Source: Klebsormidium nitens (taxonomy: Eukaryota > Streptophyta > Klebsormidiophyceae > Klebsormidiales > Klebsormidiaceae). From it: 64,000 nt of DNA. Positions 47,896-61,005 of this stretch are shown here, in pieces. Both the position numbers and the translations under genes were made by a program. The DNA lies in contig DF237357.1 of NCBI GenBank assembly GCA_000708835.1, positions 19,805-83,804 on the forward strand. The letters run 5' to 3'. Positions within the stretch are counted from its first letter, which is position 1, and every line of letters starts with the position of its first letter. The notes below the pieces were generated by a model that worked only from the letters and a program-made list of their open reading frames with translations, was not told the DNA's origin and did not search any database.

Positions 47896-50409
47896 GGTAG
47901 TTCTTCGTCTTCCTAGTTTCACCGCGTTGCATCTAAAGATAGGTTCGTTCGAAACCTTCTGAGAAAAGGATCGGGACACTATTCACAAGGACGCGTTAGA
48001 GATTGACTTGCGAAGGACGGCGAAGGACGGCTTGCTTGAAACCTTTGGTTCGAAGTTTGATTCAATTGCTCGAGGCTGTTATTTATGTTGGATGTCACTG
48101 GTTCTACGAGACAGCTTTGTTTTCTCACAATCACTGCCAATTGAGCGAAGTGTTTCTTCACGGTACTAATTTACAGAAGTGGCATGCACGCCCTCTCAAA
48201 GACATTGCAGACTCCCGGCGCTGCACTGACGTTTCACAACGGTTGGTTAAGATTCTAATCTTGATTGGAATCTCAACTATTGTGCACTCGAGTCAAATGC
48301 TATATGGATCGAACGCCCCCTAGGCCAGTACTAGACGCGGCGCATGCACTCCCAGCGCATGACTGCTAGCCTAGGACCCGACGGTCGTCATTTCGGCTTC
48401 GGTGTTCACGTGTCTACGTGATGGCCATGCAAATGTACGATTCAAGTGAATGATCGAATATTAAGTACGTTTTGGATGACCGGACCCTAAGACATCTATA
48501 AATTGTGGCGCAAGCCTGGCTGTCGGAAGGCCCGACCCGGCCGGATCAATTGGCTCATGTATGCATGAACGAATTGTAGTGACTGCCACTCGAGTCCGTG
48601 TTAGTCAGTTCCCGCTCTAGGTGGTATAACATGCAAGATTAGTTTTTGCGTGAAAAGTTGCACCTGAAGTTTGTGACCTCCAGCGCAACGGGCCCATGCC
48701 AAATTCAAGAATGATATAGTCCATACAACGCACTCGCATACAGACCTAGGAAAGTTGGGCCACATGTATTATCAACATACATTCATACCGCAGTGCCCCT
48801 GTATCCACTGGCAGTCGTTGGGCCGCGGGCTGCGCAGCGCCGAACGCGCCGTACTTCCAAATCTAGAAAGTCAGCTTCGAATGACTTGGAAATGAGTCAG
48901 GATGAGTCAGGCTGAAGTGAGCCTGGGGCCACTGGCTAGAACTCAGAACAAAGCCAGTCGAAGTACAGCATGGGAACCACTGGCACAGGGATTGTGCATC
49001 TGTTTGAACCACTGATCGAGCCGCCACGGAGTTATAAAGCCAGGCGAGCAGCGTCAAAAGCCTCTTGCAGAATGCAACCAGATGCAACTTACCCAGATCG
49101 TTGTCACATTCGCGCAAAATAACCCGGACTCAAAGACGCGAGCCTGCTGATTTGAAACCACACCAATCCGATCATCAGCGCTCGAAAGCCTCTCACTGAC
49201 CTGAATGATACCGCCACGTTTTGACAGTGCCGCAGAGGAATTCTTCCAAGGAGATTTTCCGTTTCTGTGTCACTCAAGCTGAGTATGTCAGCGGAAGCGG
49301 CAACCTGCGAACCGGGCGCCGAACTGCACACCGGACCGCTTCCACGTTCTGACTTCGCTCTTCAGCCGTCCGCCTGCGCAATCGCGCACGGCTGCCCATA
49401 CCGGACGAACCGGAGAAAGCCGTTCTTCCCCTTGTCGTTTGTCAGCTCTCCTTTGATTGACAAGAAAGGATTTGTTAGACGGCAGCTTTCCCCCCGTTGG
49501 CGCATCCTAGATCTCGGATCTTCCGCCGCTGAAGGGCAACATCTCGTGATCATAGGAGGAAGATATATATTGTTATTGAATTCAAGGGGGGAAATATTAC
49601 CCCTCCGGTGGATCTGCCGACGACCACACCAAAACTTGATCTCGTATTCGGGCGCTCGGTGCGCTATCCCCGGTGCTCGAGTTAACGCAACCGGGTGCCA
49701 TCTTTGCGCTCGAGGGCTATCCTCGGCGCTTTCATCGAAGCAATCCCGTAAACTGTAGTCCTCGGCGTTATCTTCAAACGTATCCTCGACGCTCTCCGAA
49801 GTGCGGGCCGTTCACCTACCTGGCCTCGACTTCGAAGCTCTTCTAGCGTTGGCAAACGAGGGAGGAAGGATGCTCCTATGACGGGACGGTTACTCGTATG
49901 TTGTGCGTCTCACTTGTCGGAGGCCTTCCCTGCGTGTCTTGTCTTCCTGGCTTTAACTTTGACCACATTTTGGGAAGCGAACTGCGCCGCGCCGCACGCT
50001 TTTCAATGCTCTCGCAAGTCAAGTAACCAACCTGCATTACTGTAATCCACAAATACCAGAGCGAGCATTGCAATGTTCAGCAGGAGGGCGCTTTAGGAGC
50101 AGAGCGACCGGGCTTCACAGTTACTTCTTTGAAACACTTGCAGGTATTCTTTCCTTATGGCTTGACATTTGTTGAGAGGTTTCAACGGTTGTGCCAGCGC
50201 TCTGACAGGAACCTTAGCCCGCTAGCCCGCCGCACAAGTCGCCCCTTTTGTTGGGCTCGGGGGCACTCAAAATCCGTTTTGTGGAGTACAACAGTCGACG
50301 AAGCATGAGAGGGCAAAGCTTGGGGAAACGGGAACCTAAGGCGGTGCAAAGCAGCTTCGCATGACTCCGCGACAAGGAAAGTGACACCAAAACTTCTAAA
50401 ACAGCAAGC
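47896..50409. other. Intergenic; SPP 3' region and upstream block of cysteine-rich gene A
   Basis: The first part must hold the SPP 3' untranslated region. No gene was found. From about 49640 on, the sequence is homologous to the blocks before genes B and C. Confidence 0.5.
49640..49930 (+). repeat. CCTCGGCGCT-rich block upstream of gene A
   Basis: Degenerate units of the type TATCCTCGGCGCT or TCCTCGACGCTC recur, ending in a conserved CGAAGTGCGGGCCGTTCA and TTGTGCGTCTCAC. The same order recurs at 55075-55640 and 62455-62770, ahead of genes B and C. Confidence 0.7.
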
Positions 50410-53214
50410 ATGTCTATGGCACCGGCCTTTTCGATGCCGAGTACGTTGAGAGTGCTACTGGCTATGCTGGTTCTACTGGGGGCCACGCAGGGAGCGTTAG
50501 CCCAACAACACGGTAAGTATAGTATACTCACAATGTGCTACTATATAAACGTCAGGACAAAAATATGCAGAAGGTCAAACTCGAGTCCAGAGTTCAGATC
50601 GTAGTTATGATGCGGGGTGAAAATTCAGTTTGACCCCGGAATTATGCCTCTTAAAATATTAAGCATGATCGAGACTTGCCTGATCTCCCCGCTGATTGAT
50701 TGTTCAGACGATAACCTGCAAATCGTTATGAACTGAACCTTGCCCTTTTGGCACTCCTGCATGCCTCTAACATACCTAGTTAAGGAAGGCATCTTCGTGT
50801 ACCAAGCTTCGATGGTTCTGTATTCAATGTCTAATTCGCAGACACTCGGCACAGAATGCTAGCGCTATCTCAAGATCACCCTTAAAGGGTTAAAATCTCT
50901 CTCACAGCTGTCATCTAATAGAAATGATCCGTCTGATAGGCGATGTTTCTGGAAGGGTGATAAGCTTGACCAACGCCGCGGCAATCTGACGCAGTGCTGA
51001 AACGAGCCAACCCTGGGGCCCCCGTATGACGGCAGTCTCTCTGAGAATCCTGATCGAAACCAGATAGCATACCATTTTTTGGAATCCTCGTTTCTCTTCG
51101 TTTCAGCAACTGGGGGTTGTCCAGCAACCAATCCCGCATCAGCCATTCTCACCTACACCGTGTGCAACTTCGGGACGGCCCGCGTTGGGGGCGTTGTCGC
51201 CGCTTGTGCATATGACGCGGCGGGGAATCTTGACTATTCAAGTACTTTCGGCGTGGGGCAGTGCCCATCCGACGCTTCAGGTCATTTCTTCAAAGAAAGG
51301 AGGCTCGCTTCAAGTTGTCAGGTTACAGTCTCTTTTGAGCAACTTTCTAGTTCAGTGGAAGATGTTGTCTAGTCAGTCTGATGCATAGTAAGATTGTTCA
51401 AGATGACACGAAAACAAAAACTTTGCTCGGGATAGGCTTCAAGAATTGGGCGAAAAGTGCAACAGAAATCCCAATCTCTGCGAGGAACGCTCGTCCTTTC
51501 AAGGAACGTTCTTTCAAGAAAACACGCATGAAGTTTAGAGCCCAGCATAACAGAACTTAGCCATTTATTTTCTTCGGTTTCCTAGTATGGCATGCTTGGA
51601 GGATCTTCTGTTTCACTGCTTGCTGAACACAGCACGTGCCTGATGTTGGGCGACTCTTGCAGGCATTGTTCTGAGTCTTGTCGGGAACGCGTGTCCGTTG
51701 CCTGGATACGCGACGCTCGGCGAGCGTCGATTCCGAACCCTGTCTGTTGAATGTATTTACCAAGACTACGGCTTCGATGTCTCGTTCCGGTGTACCTATG
51801 ACGTCATCGCTGGAGCTTTGACACCTCCTCCAGTTTTTGGAGCCGTCTATGACCAACCTTGTCCCGGTGAGCGATTCCCGTACTCACGGCCTTTGCAAGG
51901 GACGGTCGAGAAATGGCCGCTCCGCTCATTTTGGAAAAAGAAGCTTTTTGTGGTCCGGGTTTGTTTTCGCTGGCTGCAAACCAAAAGATACGAGGCGTGC
52001 ACTGCACGAGCAGATATGCCTGCATTATGGCAACGTCATCCACATGCTCGTAGGCTCACTCTCTTATCACACGCATCATCGTGAAAGCTTGGACGCGACC
52101 GCCACTGACAAGCATATCCAAAAGACAAAAGCCTGTTTCTGTTGATCTGCTTGCCTGACATCTTCGTTGCTTGACACCTTTCTTGCAGCCGCTCTCGTGG
52201 CCCCACCACCGGTTCCCCCTCTTCCTTCGACTCTGCCCAAACCTTCTTCGACGGTCATCTATCTACCCTCCCCTGTTCCAACTGGCCCCTCTACGGTCCC
52301 CCCTTTTCCTTCTGTGCCGCCCTCTACCCCACTGACGGTCCCCGCTCTTCCCTCCCTTCGCCCACTTTCTCCCTTACGGTCGACAATCTTCCTTTCAGTT
52401 TGCCCACTCCTACCCCCACGCCACCGAATGGTAAGGCGCATACACGTTTTGTTTTCCTTTCCCTTTTGTTTGAGCGGACTGTCTGGTGAAGCTCAGTGCC
52501 CATAAGCTTTGTTGGTTCACCTTCCTCCACTTGGTGAGAGCCTCGTCCCTTAGCAGACAAAGCAAATTTCATCCATGCATTGCGAAACGAGAGATTTGCG
52601 TTGACGGATTACAAGGTTTACATGTATCACTCCAAGAAGATGAGACGTGGTTCGCAGTGCGATGGGCACTTCTCTTGGAGCCCGTACGTTGGAGCAAGGT
52701 TATACGTATAATTGCTACCAGTAGTTGGGGTTGACTGGATTCCTGTCAAACTCAGATTGTATGGTCGCCATCCGGCCGAACCCTAACTCTGGAATTAACC
52801 TCACCCCGGTTTCCGTGGGCAGTGTGTTCTCTCAAGGAAGCTTATCTCCAACTCAGAATCCAGCCCCGGGAATACTAAGACGTGACGAAGATCCTGATTG
52901 CTCACACAAGAGCTCCGAAGGTTAGAGCTCTTGAGTTTTGACAGTTTTCTGCCAGAAAGGTCGGCATGTATCAAAAGTCTCCTTAATCAACTGATCTGTA
53001 TACTCTGCCAGGTCCGACGTCCGTCTGCCAGGCAAACGTAACATGCGCCAGCTGTCTCACTGGCTGCAACACCGACCGGAACTGTTCCGCCGGCTACATT
53101 TGCGCTGACGGCTGTCGCGGCGCTCCTCCCCCGACGTCTGTGATGATGCAAGGTTTCAAGGGCATATGCCTGCCCAATTGTGGTACCAAGCCGAATGCTA
53201 CTAACGGCTGTTAA
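50410..53214 (+). CDS. Secreted modular cysteine-rich protein A; frame break in exon 4
   Basis: Exons: 50410-50512, 51107-51280, 51663-51866, 52189-52430, 53012-53214. The signal peptide is MSMAPAF...LLAMLVLLGATQGALA. Module M1 (exon 2) and module M2 (exon 3) each have four Cys in the plan CP...C...C-x-Y-D...CP. Exon 4 is a Pro/Ser-rich linker, and exon 5 is a Cys-rich C-terminal domain (TCASCLTGC, CLPNCGTKPNAT, ending in GC). Introns 1-3 are phase 1. Exon 4 is 242 nt, entering in phase 1 but leaving in phase 0, so the sum (926 nt) is not a multiple of three. The exon 4 tail LPTPTPTPPN in the other frame matches gene B and would splice properly into exon 5. There is thus one frameshift in the Pro-rich tract: a pseudogene, an unrecognised small intron, or a sequence error. 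Function unknown; secretion to the wall or matrix is inferred. Confidence 0.65.
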
Positions 53215-55986
53215 ATTTAAGGGCAGCGACATTAAGAGCTGGGCTTGCGTGAGACGGAGCCACTGCATGAACTTTACTAAATGTTGTGCGGAAGAAACAA
53301 AACGATAAACTACGAGTTCGCCGAGACACGTCAATCCGATTTGGGGCTTTAGTTGCGCCGGACCAGTACTGTATTGCTTCTAGGAAGTCATTCATTGTTC
53401 ACCTCTAGTAAACAGCGTCAAGATCTGAATGTACATACGTCGCTTCATGTGGCTGTTCTGTGGATGGCTGAATGTTCGAATCATGGAAGATGTCTTTTGT
53501 ATGTAAAATCCAGCGGAAAGTGCACAGTGGACAAGCGTGGCCAAATTGCATCGTGCACATGTACTTGCAAAGTATCTATAATGCCGATCGCAATATCAAT
53601 GATCCATAAGTCGACCATCATACTGGTCGCGGCCCTCGGTGAGCTTGAGGCGTCTCACATTTGATTTCAGGGACGCCGCTTAATACCACCATCATCAGGT
53701 AGAACGGTCAAGAATCAAAGTACCTTTGAATCAGAAGACAAGCGTCGACGCGCAAGACATTAAAGCGCCCCGCATCTTCCCTCCGTCCCCTAATTTCTCA
53801 CCGCAGCAAGGTCTCAAGCACGCTGTGCTGCCGCTTCAACGCGTCTGCGAAGTCAGCTTGCACTTGGCCACTAATCTCGATTGTCTCGTTCCGCTCCTGC
53901 TTACGATAATAACCGCTTCAACGCCTCGGCCGAGAACAGCCTGCGCCCAACTTTAGTTTTGTGAACTCCAGTTTCTCACGTCTCCTCATATCATTCAAGT
54001 CGTAACCTGGGTCGCCCACCTTTGCCATCAGGTCTTTCGTCATCTTGGCAACCCGGAACTTCATAAAGCCGCGTAGTTGTCTTGAAAGATCGTCATTATT
54101 GTCGCTCCTAAGACGCGGCCAGACTCTCGCGATCCTGGCGCGCTTGAAAACACAGCTTTTCGTAAGCCTAGCAGCTGGATCGCATCGCGCAACGCGCGGG
54201 CGTCGCCGCTCAATCTACCGGAAGTAATTCCGCCGGAATCTTGCCGTCTTCCAAAACAGAAGCGCGCCAACTTCTAGCGCCCGCGAGGAAAGGTTGTGGG
54301 AGGCGCACCACGTGTCCTCGTCCAGCGCAGCAGCCGCACCCCGCCAAGCTCACCCACTCGATCCGCCGTCTTTTGGCTGTCAAAGTCGCTCTAGTTTATC
54401 GGCTTCTGCTTGACTTGATCTGCTTGACTTCTGCTAGGCGAGCGGAACAACCAACCAACCGGGCTAGCGCCAGACGCTCTTCCGTGTACCGTGACCATCC
54501 ATTGCCATCCGGAACGGGCCGCGAGCTAGCGGAACAGCTCGGTTCAGGCTCGCGCGCAACGGACCGGCGTGCTCAGGGGGTGCGTGCAGCTGAATGGCCG
54601 CCCGGGACGCGTCGCAACTTAATCGGCCCCGGTTCGGAACCGGAATGGCCTGCGACTTCGCGCAACGGACTGGCTGAGGTTTTCCGCGCAACGGATTGGC
54701 CCGGGTGGCCCGAGGTGCAGCGGAATGACCGACCAAGAAGCGCTGCAGCAGAACCGGGCCCGGTTCTATTGAAGATGGAAGGAGGCCGTTGGCTATTGTT
54801 GGGTCGCTTGAGACTGGGTCCGGTTGAGAATCTGTGGAATGGTCCGTGGCCGCCAGCTTTCATTGGAACACAGCCACTCATTAAGGACTGGAATGTATTG
54901 GCGCTGAACAATCTGGTAACGTACAGATTCTTCCATCAAGGCGTCTGGTCTAAAAGCCCAGCCGGAGTTCAGAAACGCCCGCGGAATAGATCTGCCGGAT
55001 CCTTTCCACTCCAACTAGAGTGGAACGATGGGCATGCCAAGCGGAGGAACGGCTTGGCCGTAAAGGGCCGACTTCTATCCCCGGCGCTCGGCGCTCTATC
55101 CTCGACGCCCTATTAGAGCTCAGCGGCCGACGTTGGCGCTCGTATCAAAGCAATCCTTGCCGCTATCCTCGGCCCTATCCTCGCAGCTAGCTGAGGAAAC
55201 TTTTCTTGGACGCCCTATTCAACCCTATTCTAGGTAGGCGCTATCCTTGGCGCCTCTTCCAGAGTTTCCTTGGCGCTAATCTCAGAGTCATGTCCTCGGC
55301 CCCCTGAATCTCGACTCTCTCCTAGGCGCTATTCTGGGCCTAAACTTGATCCAACTCTCCTTGGCGCTAATTGCCAAAGTATCCTCGGCCCGAGGGCCCG
55401 AGTCCCGGGGCCTCTCTTTCAAAGTATCATTGGCGCTGGATTCCAACCCATCCTAGTCGCTGATCTCCAAGCTATCCTCGGCGCTACTCTAGTCCACAGT
55501 ATCCTCGCCCCTATCCTCGACGCTCGCCGAGGTGCGGGCCGGTCATCTGGACTCAAAACTAATTTCATGGTGGCTTCCGAGGTAGGAAGGCTGCTCCAAG
55601 AGTTGGGACAGTGTCTCGTCCGTTGTGCGTCTCACTAGCGCCTACCAGGGAAGGACGCATGTGCTCCTGCGTGAGTCAGCTGAGTCACCGAGTCAGCTTG
55701 GCTTCATCAAACCTGCTTACAGGCTTGCTCCGGTGCTAAGCTGGCTGATAATAATGTAGGGCTTGCGACCTTTCACTCTTAAGGGCGTTGGTATCAAGAG
55801 AACGGACCGCAAGATTCTTTTCATAGAAACCCCTTCTCCCTCAAAAGCAGAGCTAGCAACGGGACGGCACTTCAAGACGAAGCCTCAAAGAAAATAGGAA
55901 CCCTAAGGCCGTGCAAAGCAGCAGCGCGGAATCTCTTCAAGCCAGGTGAAGGTCTCGTCGACTCCTCTCAAGCAGCTGACGTGACT
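53215..55986. other. Intergenic before gene B; no gene called
   Basis: About 53970-55640 is homologous to 61370-62770. The long plus frame at 54241-55116 lies inside this repeat, shows no domain, and is not conserved as a frame in the other copy, so I do not call it. Confidence 0.5.
53970..55640 (+). repeat. Long upstream repeat, copy before gene B
   Basis: Shared landmarks with 61370-62770, in the same order, include GATCCGCCG(T/C)(C/T)TTTTGGCTGTCAA, CCGGGCT(A/G)GCGC, GAGCGCTGCAGCAG-like, GGGCCCGGT, GGAGGCCGTT(G/A)GCTA and the terminal CCTCGACGCT...GGTGCGGGCCG. The last 560 bp is a run of degenerate CCTCGGCGCTA units with a period of roughly 35 bp. Confidence 0.75.
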
Positions 55987-58900
55987 ATGGCAGCGGCGGT
56001 TCCGGTGCCCACTACGCTCGGCATGCTGCTGGCACTCCTGGCCATTCTGGGAGCTGCGGGGGGAGCGTCTGCGCAGACTTATGCATGTATGTGATATGTT
56101 TTCCGACAAGAGGGAACTTTGAGGCCGTACACGAGGTTGGATTCAATTTTAAGAGCGCAATGTTTGGAGTGTTTTGATATCAGTGACCGCTCTATGATTG
56201 TGTCTAAGATAGTAATGCATCCAAGAGTCATGAGACCCACCCCAGAAACCACCGTATGCTTTGTGGTATTGCGTCGCCTCACTTCCCGTTGCTTCATCTC
56301 TCGAATGATACATAGCCTGCAGATTGTACTCGGAAGAACTTAATCGTACTTAGAAAAAGTGCGTCTTGCTTGCAGATATTAAGCTAGCCAGAGACTCATT
56401 CGATCTTTGGACCGTTTGGCAAGGGATGCTATCTCAAAAATACCCGTTCAAAGGTTCAAGCTTGTCCAGCAGTTGCTTCTCAATCAAGGAAACCGGTTTG
56501 ATGAGGAGTTCTCATGGGAGAAGGGTCGAGCTGACCCACATACTTCGACGCCGTGCTCAATCATGACTTTGGCCAGTCGTAAATTAAGGCGCCCTATGAT
56601 GACAACACAGCTTCTTCTAAGCAAACTGCCAATTTCAGTGAAAATCTTAGTGGTCACTTAGTCGGTCTGTTGCTGAGTGAAAGTGTTGAAAGTAGATGAC
56701 ACCGAAATTGGCAGGTTGTTTGGGAGAAGGTGTATTTGTGAAGGTCCTTGAAATCAATTTCTCAAACATCCAATCTTTGAAAAAGTTCCTCTCCGTTTTT
56801 GTTGTCTTTGATCCAGCCGTTGGAGGGTGCCCATCCACGGGGGCCTCAATAGGGGTCCGGGAATCCATTCTCTTCCAGGTTGGGTGCCGCTTCGGCACAC
56901 CTCCAAACAACGACAACTGTTTCTATGACACAAACGGGGATCCAACCGATCCACAATGCCCATATGCGGTTGATACATCAGGTACTGTTCTCAAACAAAT
57001 GATGCTCGCTTCGACGTTAGTTTGCTTTACCATTGAAGCGGGAGAAACTGCACCATAATCACCATGACAAAATCCTGCGTAGTTATGCATCGAAGGACGT
57101 CTGAGTCGGTCCAACAGGCTCCACATATCCAGGCACTTCTTTTCTTTCTAGATCACTTCTAGCGACGGTATGTTTACAAGTTTTGCCGTCCACTGCAAAC
57201 GAAAGACGTGGTTGTTCTTGTCAACATTCGGTGACTCTCGCAGGCAATCTGAGAATCGTGAGGAACGCGTGTCCGTCTGTAGCGTATGTGGGCTCGACTC
57301 CATACCCAATCCAGGGTATCGCCTGCGTCTACAACTTCTATACCATAAGGGAATTCTGTTACTACAACTCTCGCTCTGGACAGCACATTCCGCAAATGGG
57401 GGTCTCACCGAGCGGCCAAACTGTCACTATTGGCGGCTGTCCCGGTGAGTCGACTGTAATAGTCCAGACCTGGCAGTGCCAGATAAAGAGCAGTACAGCG
57501 CTGCCGCCCATTTCTAAATATATTGGACGATTCTTAGACTACCTCATTGCCGGGTCTGCGATGGCTTGTTGGATTACTAGGAACCGAAAAGCGTATCTTG
57601 ACGACGCCCAGGCTAAAATCGCAGACGAAGAGCCATCATTGTTTCAAGATTTGAATGAGAAAGGATGCAGCGCACCCATTCTGCTTCGCAAATCGCTGCG
57701 TGTTTTGATTGGACACGTGTCAGACGCAGCGTCCAAGCGGAAAAGCGGCTTCGAAGATAATTACGTCACCCAGTCTGTTTGGAAGACATACGATGTACCG
57801 AGCAAAAAGTATCAATTGATTGCGGGTTTCCCTGTGCTTCGAAGCGTCAAAAACATCTGACTGGTTTCGGTAATAAGGAATGTCGCCTCGGGCCAGACGC
57901 GGCTTTCTTGAATGGCACATGCGAAAGAATTGTCGACACGTGTCGGCCTAATTTTCCCAATGATTAGTGGGGGGTTAAGTGGTTCAATCTGCTGATGATT
58001 CAGATTATTTTAGTGTGGGCCTTGACCAGGTCTACTTAGAATATATTTGACAAAGCTACAGCCAGAAGAAGGGGTCTTTGACCTTTGCGTACTCCCTTTG
58101 GACGGAAACCCGCAATGAGCCCATAAGTTTCATCACCTGATCTCGGTATTGCAGGCGCTCTTGTACCCGTGCCACAGCCCGCTCTTCCTACCCTTTTGCC
58201 CACTCCTACCCCCACGCCATCGAATCGTAAGGCGAACACACGCCTTGAGCTTAATTCCGATTAGTTTCAGCCGACTGTCTGGTCAAATTGGGTTTCCCAT
58301 TTCTGTTGGTCCGACTACGCCATATGCATCGAATGGTGAGACAGACACACGCTTTGATTGTTGTCTCCAAAAGTTTCAGCCGACTTTCCGTAACGCTTAG
58401 CTCCCAATCCGTATATATGTTGGTTTGCTTTCCTCTACAGGGCGAGAGACTCGTCCCTTTAGGCAGGCAAAGAAGATTTCCCGATGCCTTCATAGGAACG
58501 AGCAGCATCCAAGAATCATAGATCAATTACGGACCTGCCTAGCTCGAGGCTTTGTAGACTTTCAGCGCAGTCAATGCCCCCGTTGCTTTCATTCTCCAAT
58601 TGATAGCGTGCACTTTGTTTCCGGAACCCTCTCCCCCCTTGTGAAACTGCTGTCTATGCACAATCTGGATTGTGTGGGCATCTTAAGCTGCAGCAGCAAG
58701 CTCTTGTACGGTTTTGCAGGATCTGTGAAAACTTGCACGAAAATTGGCACGAAAATTGGCACAAAAATGCACGAAAATTGGCACGAACCAGTGCTGTCAA
58801 GCTTGACCCACCTGGCTCGACGACGTGCTCAACAATCAAGAATGATATGAGCCAATCCTCTAGGCGACAATATCTTGAGGCTCCTCAAAAACCCGATCTC

Positions 58901-61005
58901 GGACATCAAATCTCTAACATGTTCCTCGTCGACATCTCATTTTGTCTTTGGTCCAGCGATCGGAAGCTGTCCATCCACGGATAAGTCGCTGCAAGCCAAC
59001 CTGACCAGTGTCGTGTGCGGCTACGATGAACCTCCAATGTACTGTACATACGACACGAGCGGAATTCCAATATCGGATCCGAGATCATGCCCAGCCGTCC
59101 AAGTTGGTCCCACAGGTAATACTTTGAACCACGGAGGCTTGTTTTGTGCCTCGCTTTGCCTTATTGAAGTAGACGACTAGTCAACCTGATGATTATCACT
59201 TCAATGACAATATCTTCATATTTTCGCGCAAAGACACATTTAAAGTGCGTCTAACGTCAAAAAGCTTCATATCATTTCCCTTCAGCCTTGTCAACAAGCT
59301 GACTAAAGGTTCTGAATCCTGTAACAATCTGCACAATATTTCTGCTTACTTTTGCGAGGCACGAGCGTGATCCCGCCGCTTTTTTGGTGACAATTGCAGG
59401 CAGGCCGAGGATGAATCCGAATCTCATCGGAAATGCGTGTCCGGTGTATGGGTACTACTCCGCCCTCAATAAGGTTGCAGTGCGATATGCTGCTTGCATC
59501 TACAATTACATGAACACTTCATACACCAATTGTGCCTACGTCCTCACGTCCGTAGTCAACAACGTCTCAAGTGGGCAAGTGACCCCTCAAGCTGGCAACT
59601 TCCCCAACTGTCCCGGTGAGCGAAACTGCTTAAAACTACTTGGGATATATACGGACGTAATCGAAGAATTCGAACGCTGCATCTCGTCTCGACTTCCAGA
59701 AACGGACGCAGGCTTCGTCTGTCTGGGAATTGACTCCCGGTTTCGCTGTGGCTTGCGTCTGAAGTTTTACAATGAGAACCATACGCTTGATCTGCAAAGG
59801 TAGATCTCCTGATCGGTCCAAATGTGGACGGAACCGCGCCACTACCATTACGAGGTTCCTGAATTTCCATGTTACTTCAACATTTCTGATACATAGACAG
59901 TAGCAGCTGCACATGAGTGGTCAGATCAGATTTCGCACGGAACGCCTTTTCAAGAACCGTCTTCTCGAACAAATTGTTCGCTGTTCTCTCATCAGTCTGA
60001 CAAGAGCATAGTTGATGGAAATATATACAGCCTGCAGCTAAACGGCCCAAGTCGACTGAAACGAACGACTCGTTCTTTTAACAAGACAATACACAAGAGC
60101 GTGACCATATAACGATTCAAGACCCAGTGAGATCTTTGCTGCAGACGCTCTCATACCCTTTCCACCCCCGCCTGCTGCCGCCCCTCTTCAAGCATGTACG
60201 TTGGGAAACAGAAGCAGCGACGCATGCCCTGCACAGGACTGCGTTTGCGGCGGTTACGTGGGCCGCACTCTGCCCGGTAGGCATCAATCTCTCAATTCCG
60301 CATCAAAAACTCGTCTGACATACAAGATGTCGATCAACAAGTCGCAACCAGATGGAGAGTTGTTCTCGAGCTCATCCGCTGACGGAAGTTATGTTGACAT
60401 CCTAAGAGCCGAGGCAAAAGTATTATCCAGAACTCCAAACCTGAAGTTGATATGCTCGCGCAGCTCTCGTAATACCCAAAAGTCGTCCTCAGTGCCGCAC
60501 CGCGACGTTCCCTGCGCTCAAGTGATCAGCTCAAGTGCCTTACTTTTCATATCACTTGAAACCTTACCAGGGAAATTGATGTTCAGCGTTGGGCAATCGC
60601 AGTCATAATAGTTTTGCGTGATACTAGTCAAAGATCCGTAAGTAAACCTGCACACTGCATGCTTGGTCACAATCAAAGTGCTTCTATTAAGGGCACATAG
60701 ATCAGTACTTGGAGACAAACCTCAACTTCCGTCTCGGTTGACTTTTCTGACCTGAACGACATGAAAATGTTTGCCAGAAACATTCCAACTCAAGATCATC
60801 TATCCACAATCTGCCAGATACTTCGACCGTCTGCCACGCAATCGTGACCTGTGCCAGCTGTCTCACTGGCTGCAACTCCGACCGGAACTGCTCCGCCGGC
60901 TACAACTGCGCCGGCGGCTGTGGCGGCGCCCCTCCCCCGCCAGGATTCAACGGCACGTGCCTGCCCAACTGCGGCACTAAGCCGAATGCGACCAGCGGCT
61001 GTTAG
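55987..61005 (+). CDS. Secreted modular cysteine-rich protein B, internally doubled, about 410 aa
   Basis: Exons: 55987-56086, 56817-56981, 57244-57444, 58155-58226, 58957-59115, 59400-59615, 60145-60276, 60818-61005. All introns are phase 1, total 1233 nt. The signal peptide is residues 1-30 (LGMLLALLAILGAAGGASA). Order: M1a, M2a, Pro linker, M1b, M2b, second Pro-rich segment, C-terminal Cys-rich domain. M1 exons carry GGCPST or GSCPST, VxC, C-x-YD and a final C; M2 exons carry NACP, AC-x-YN, C-x-Y and a final CPG. Compared with gene A the block M1-M2-linker is present twice. Exon 7 has two donors, both phase 1: 60195 (short form, 383 aa) or 60276, which adds ACPAQDCVCGG and suits a Cys-rich protein. 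The C-terminal domain has many closely spaced Cys and ends NATSGC. I do not recognise the family. Four disulphide-type modules and a signal peptide suggest an extracellular matrix or wall protein, as inference only. Confidence 0.75.
58727..58787 (+). repeat. GAAAATTGGCAC tandem repeat in gene B intron 4
   Basis: Four to five units of GAAAA(T/C)TTGGCAC-like sequence run in tandem between exons 4 and 5 of gene B. No coding role is visible. Confidence 0.85.

Noticed and set aside
54241-55116. 291-codon plus-strand frame upstream of gene B
   Set aside because: It lies in a duplicated non-coding repeat, and the copy at 61470-62150 does not keep the frame.
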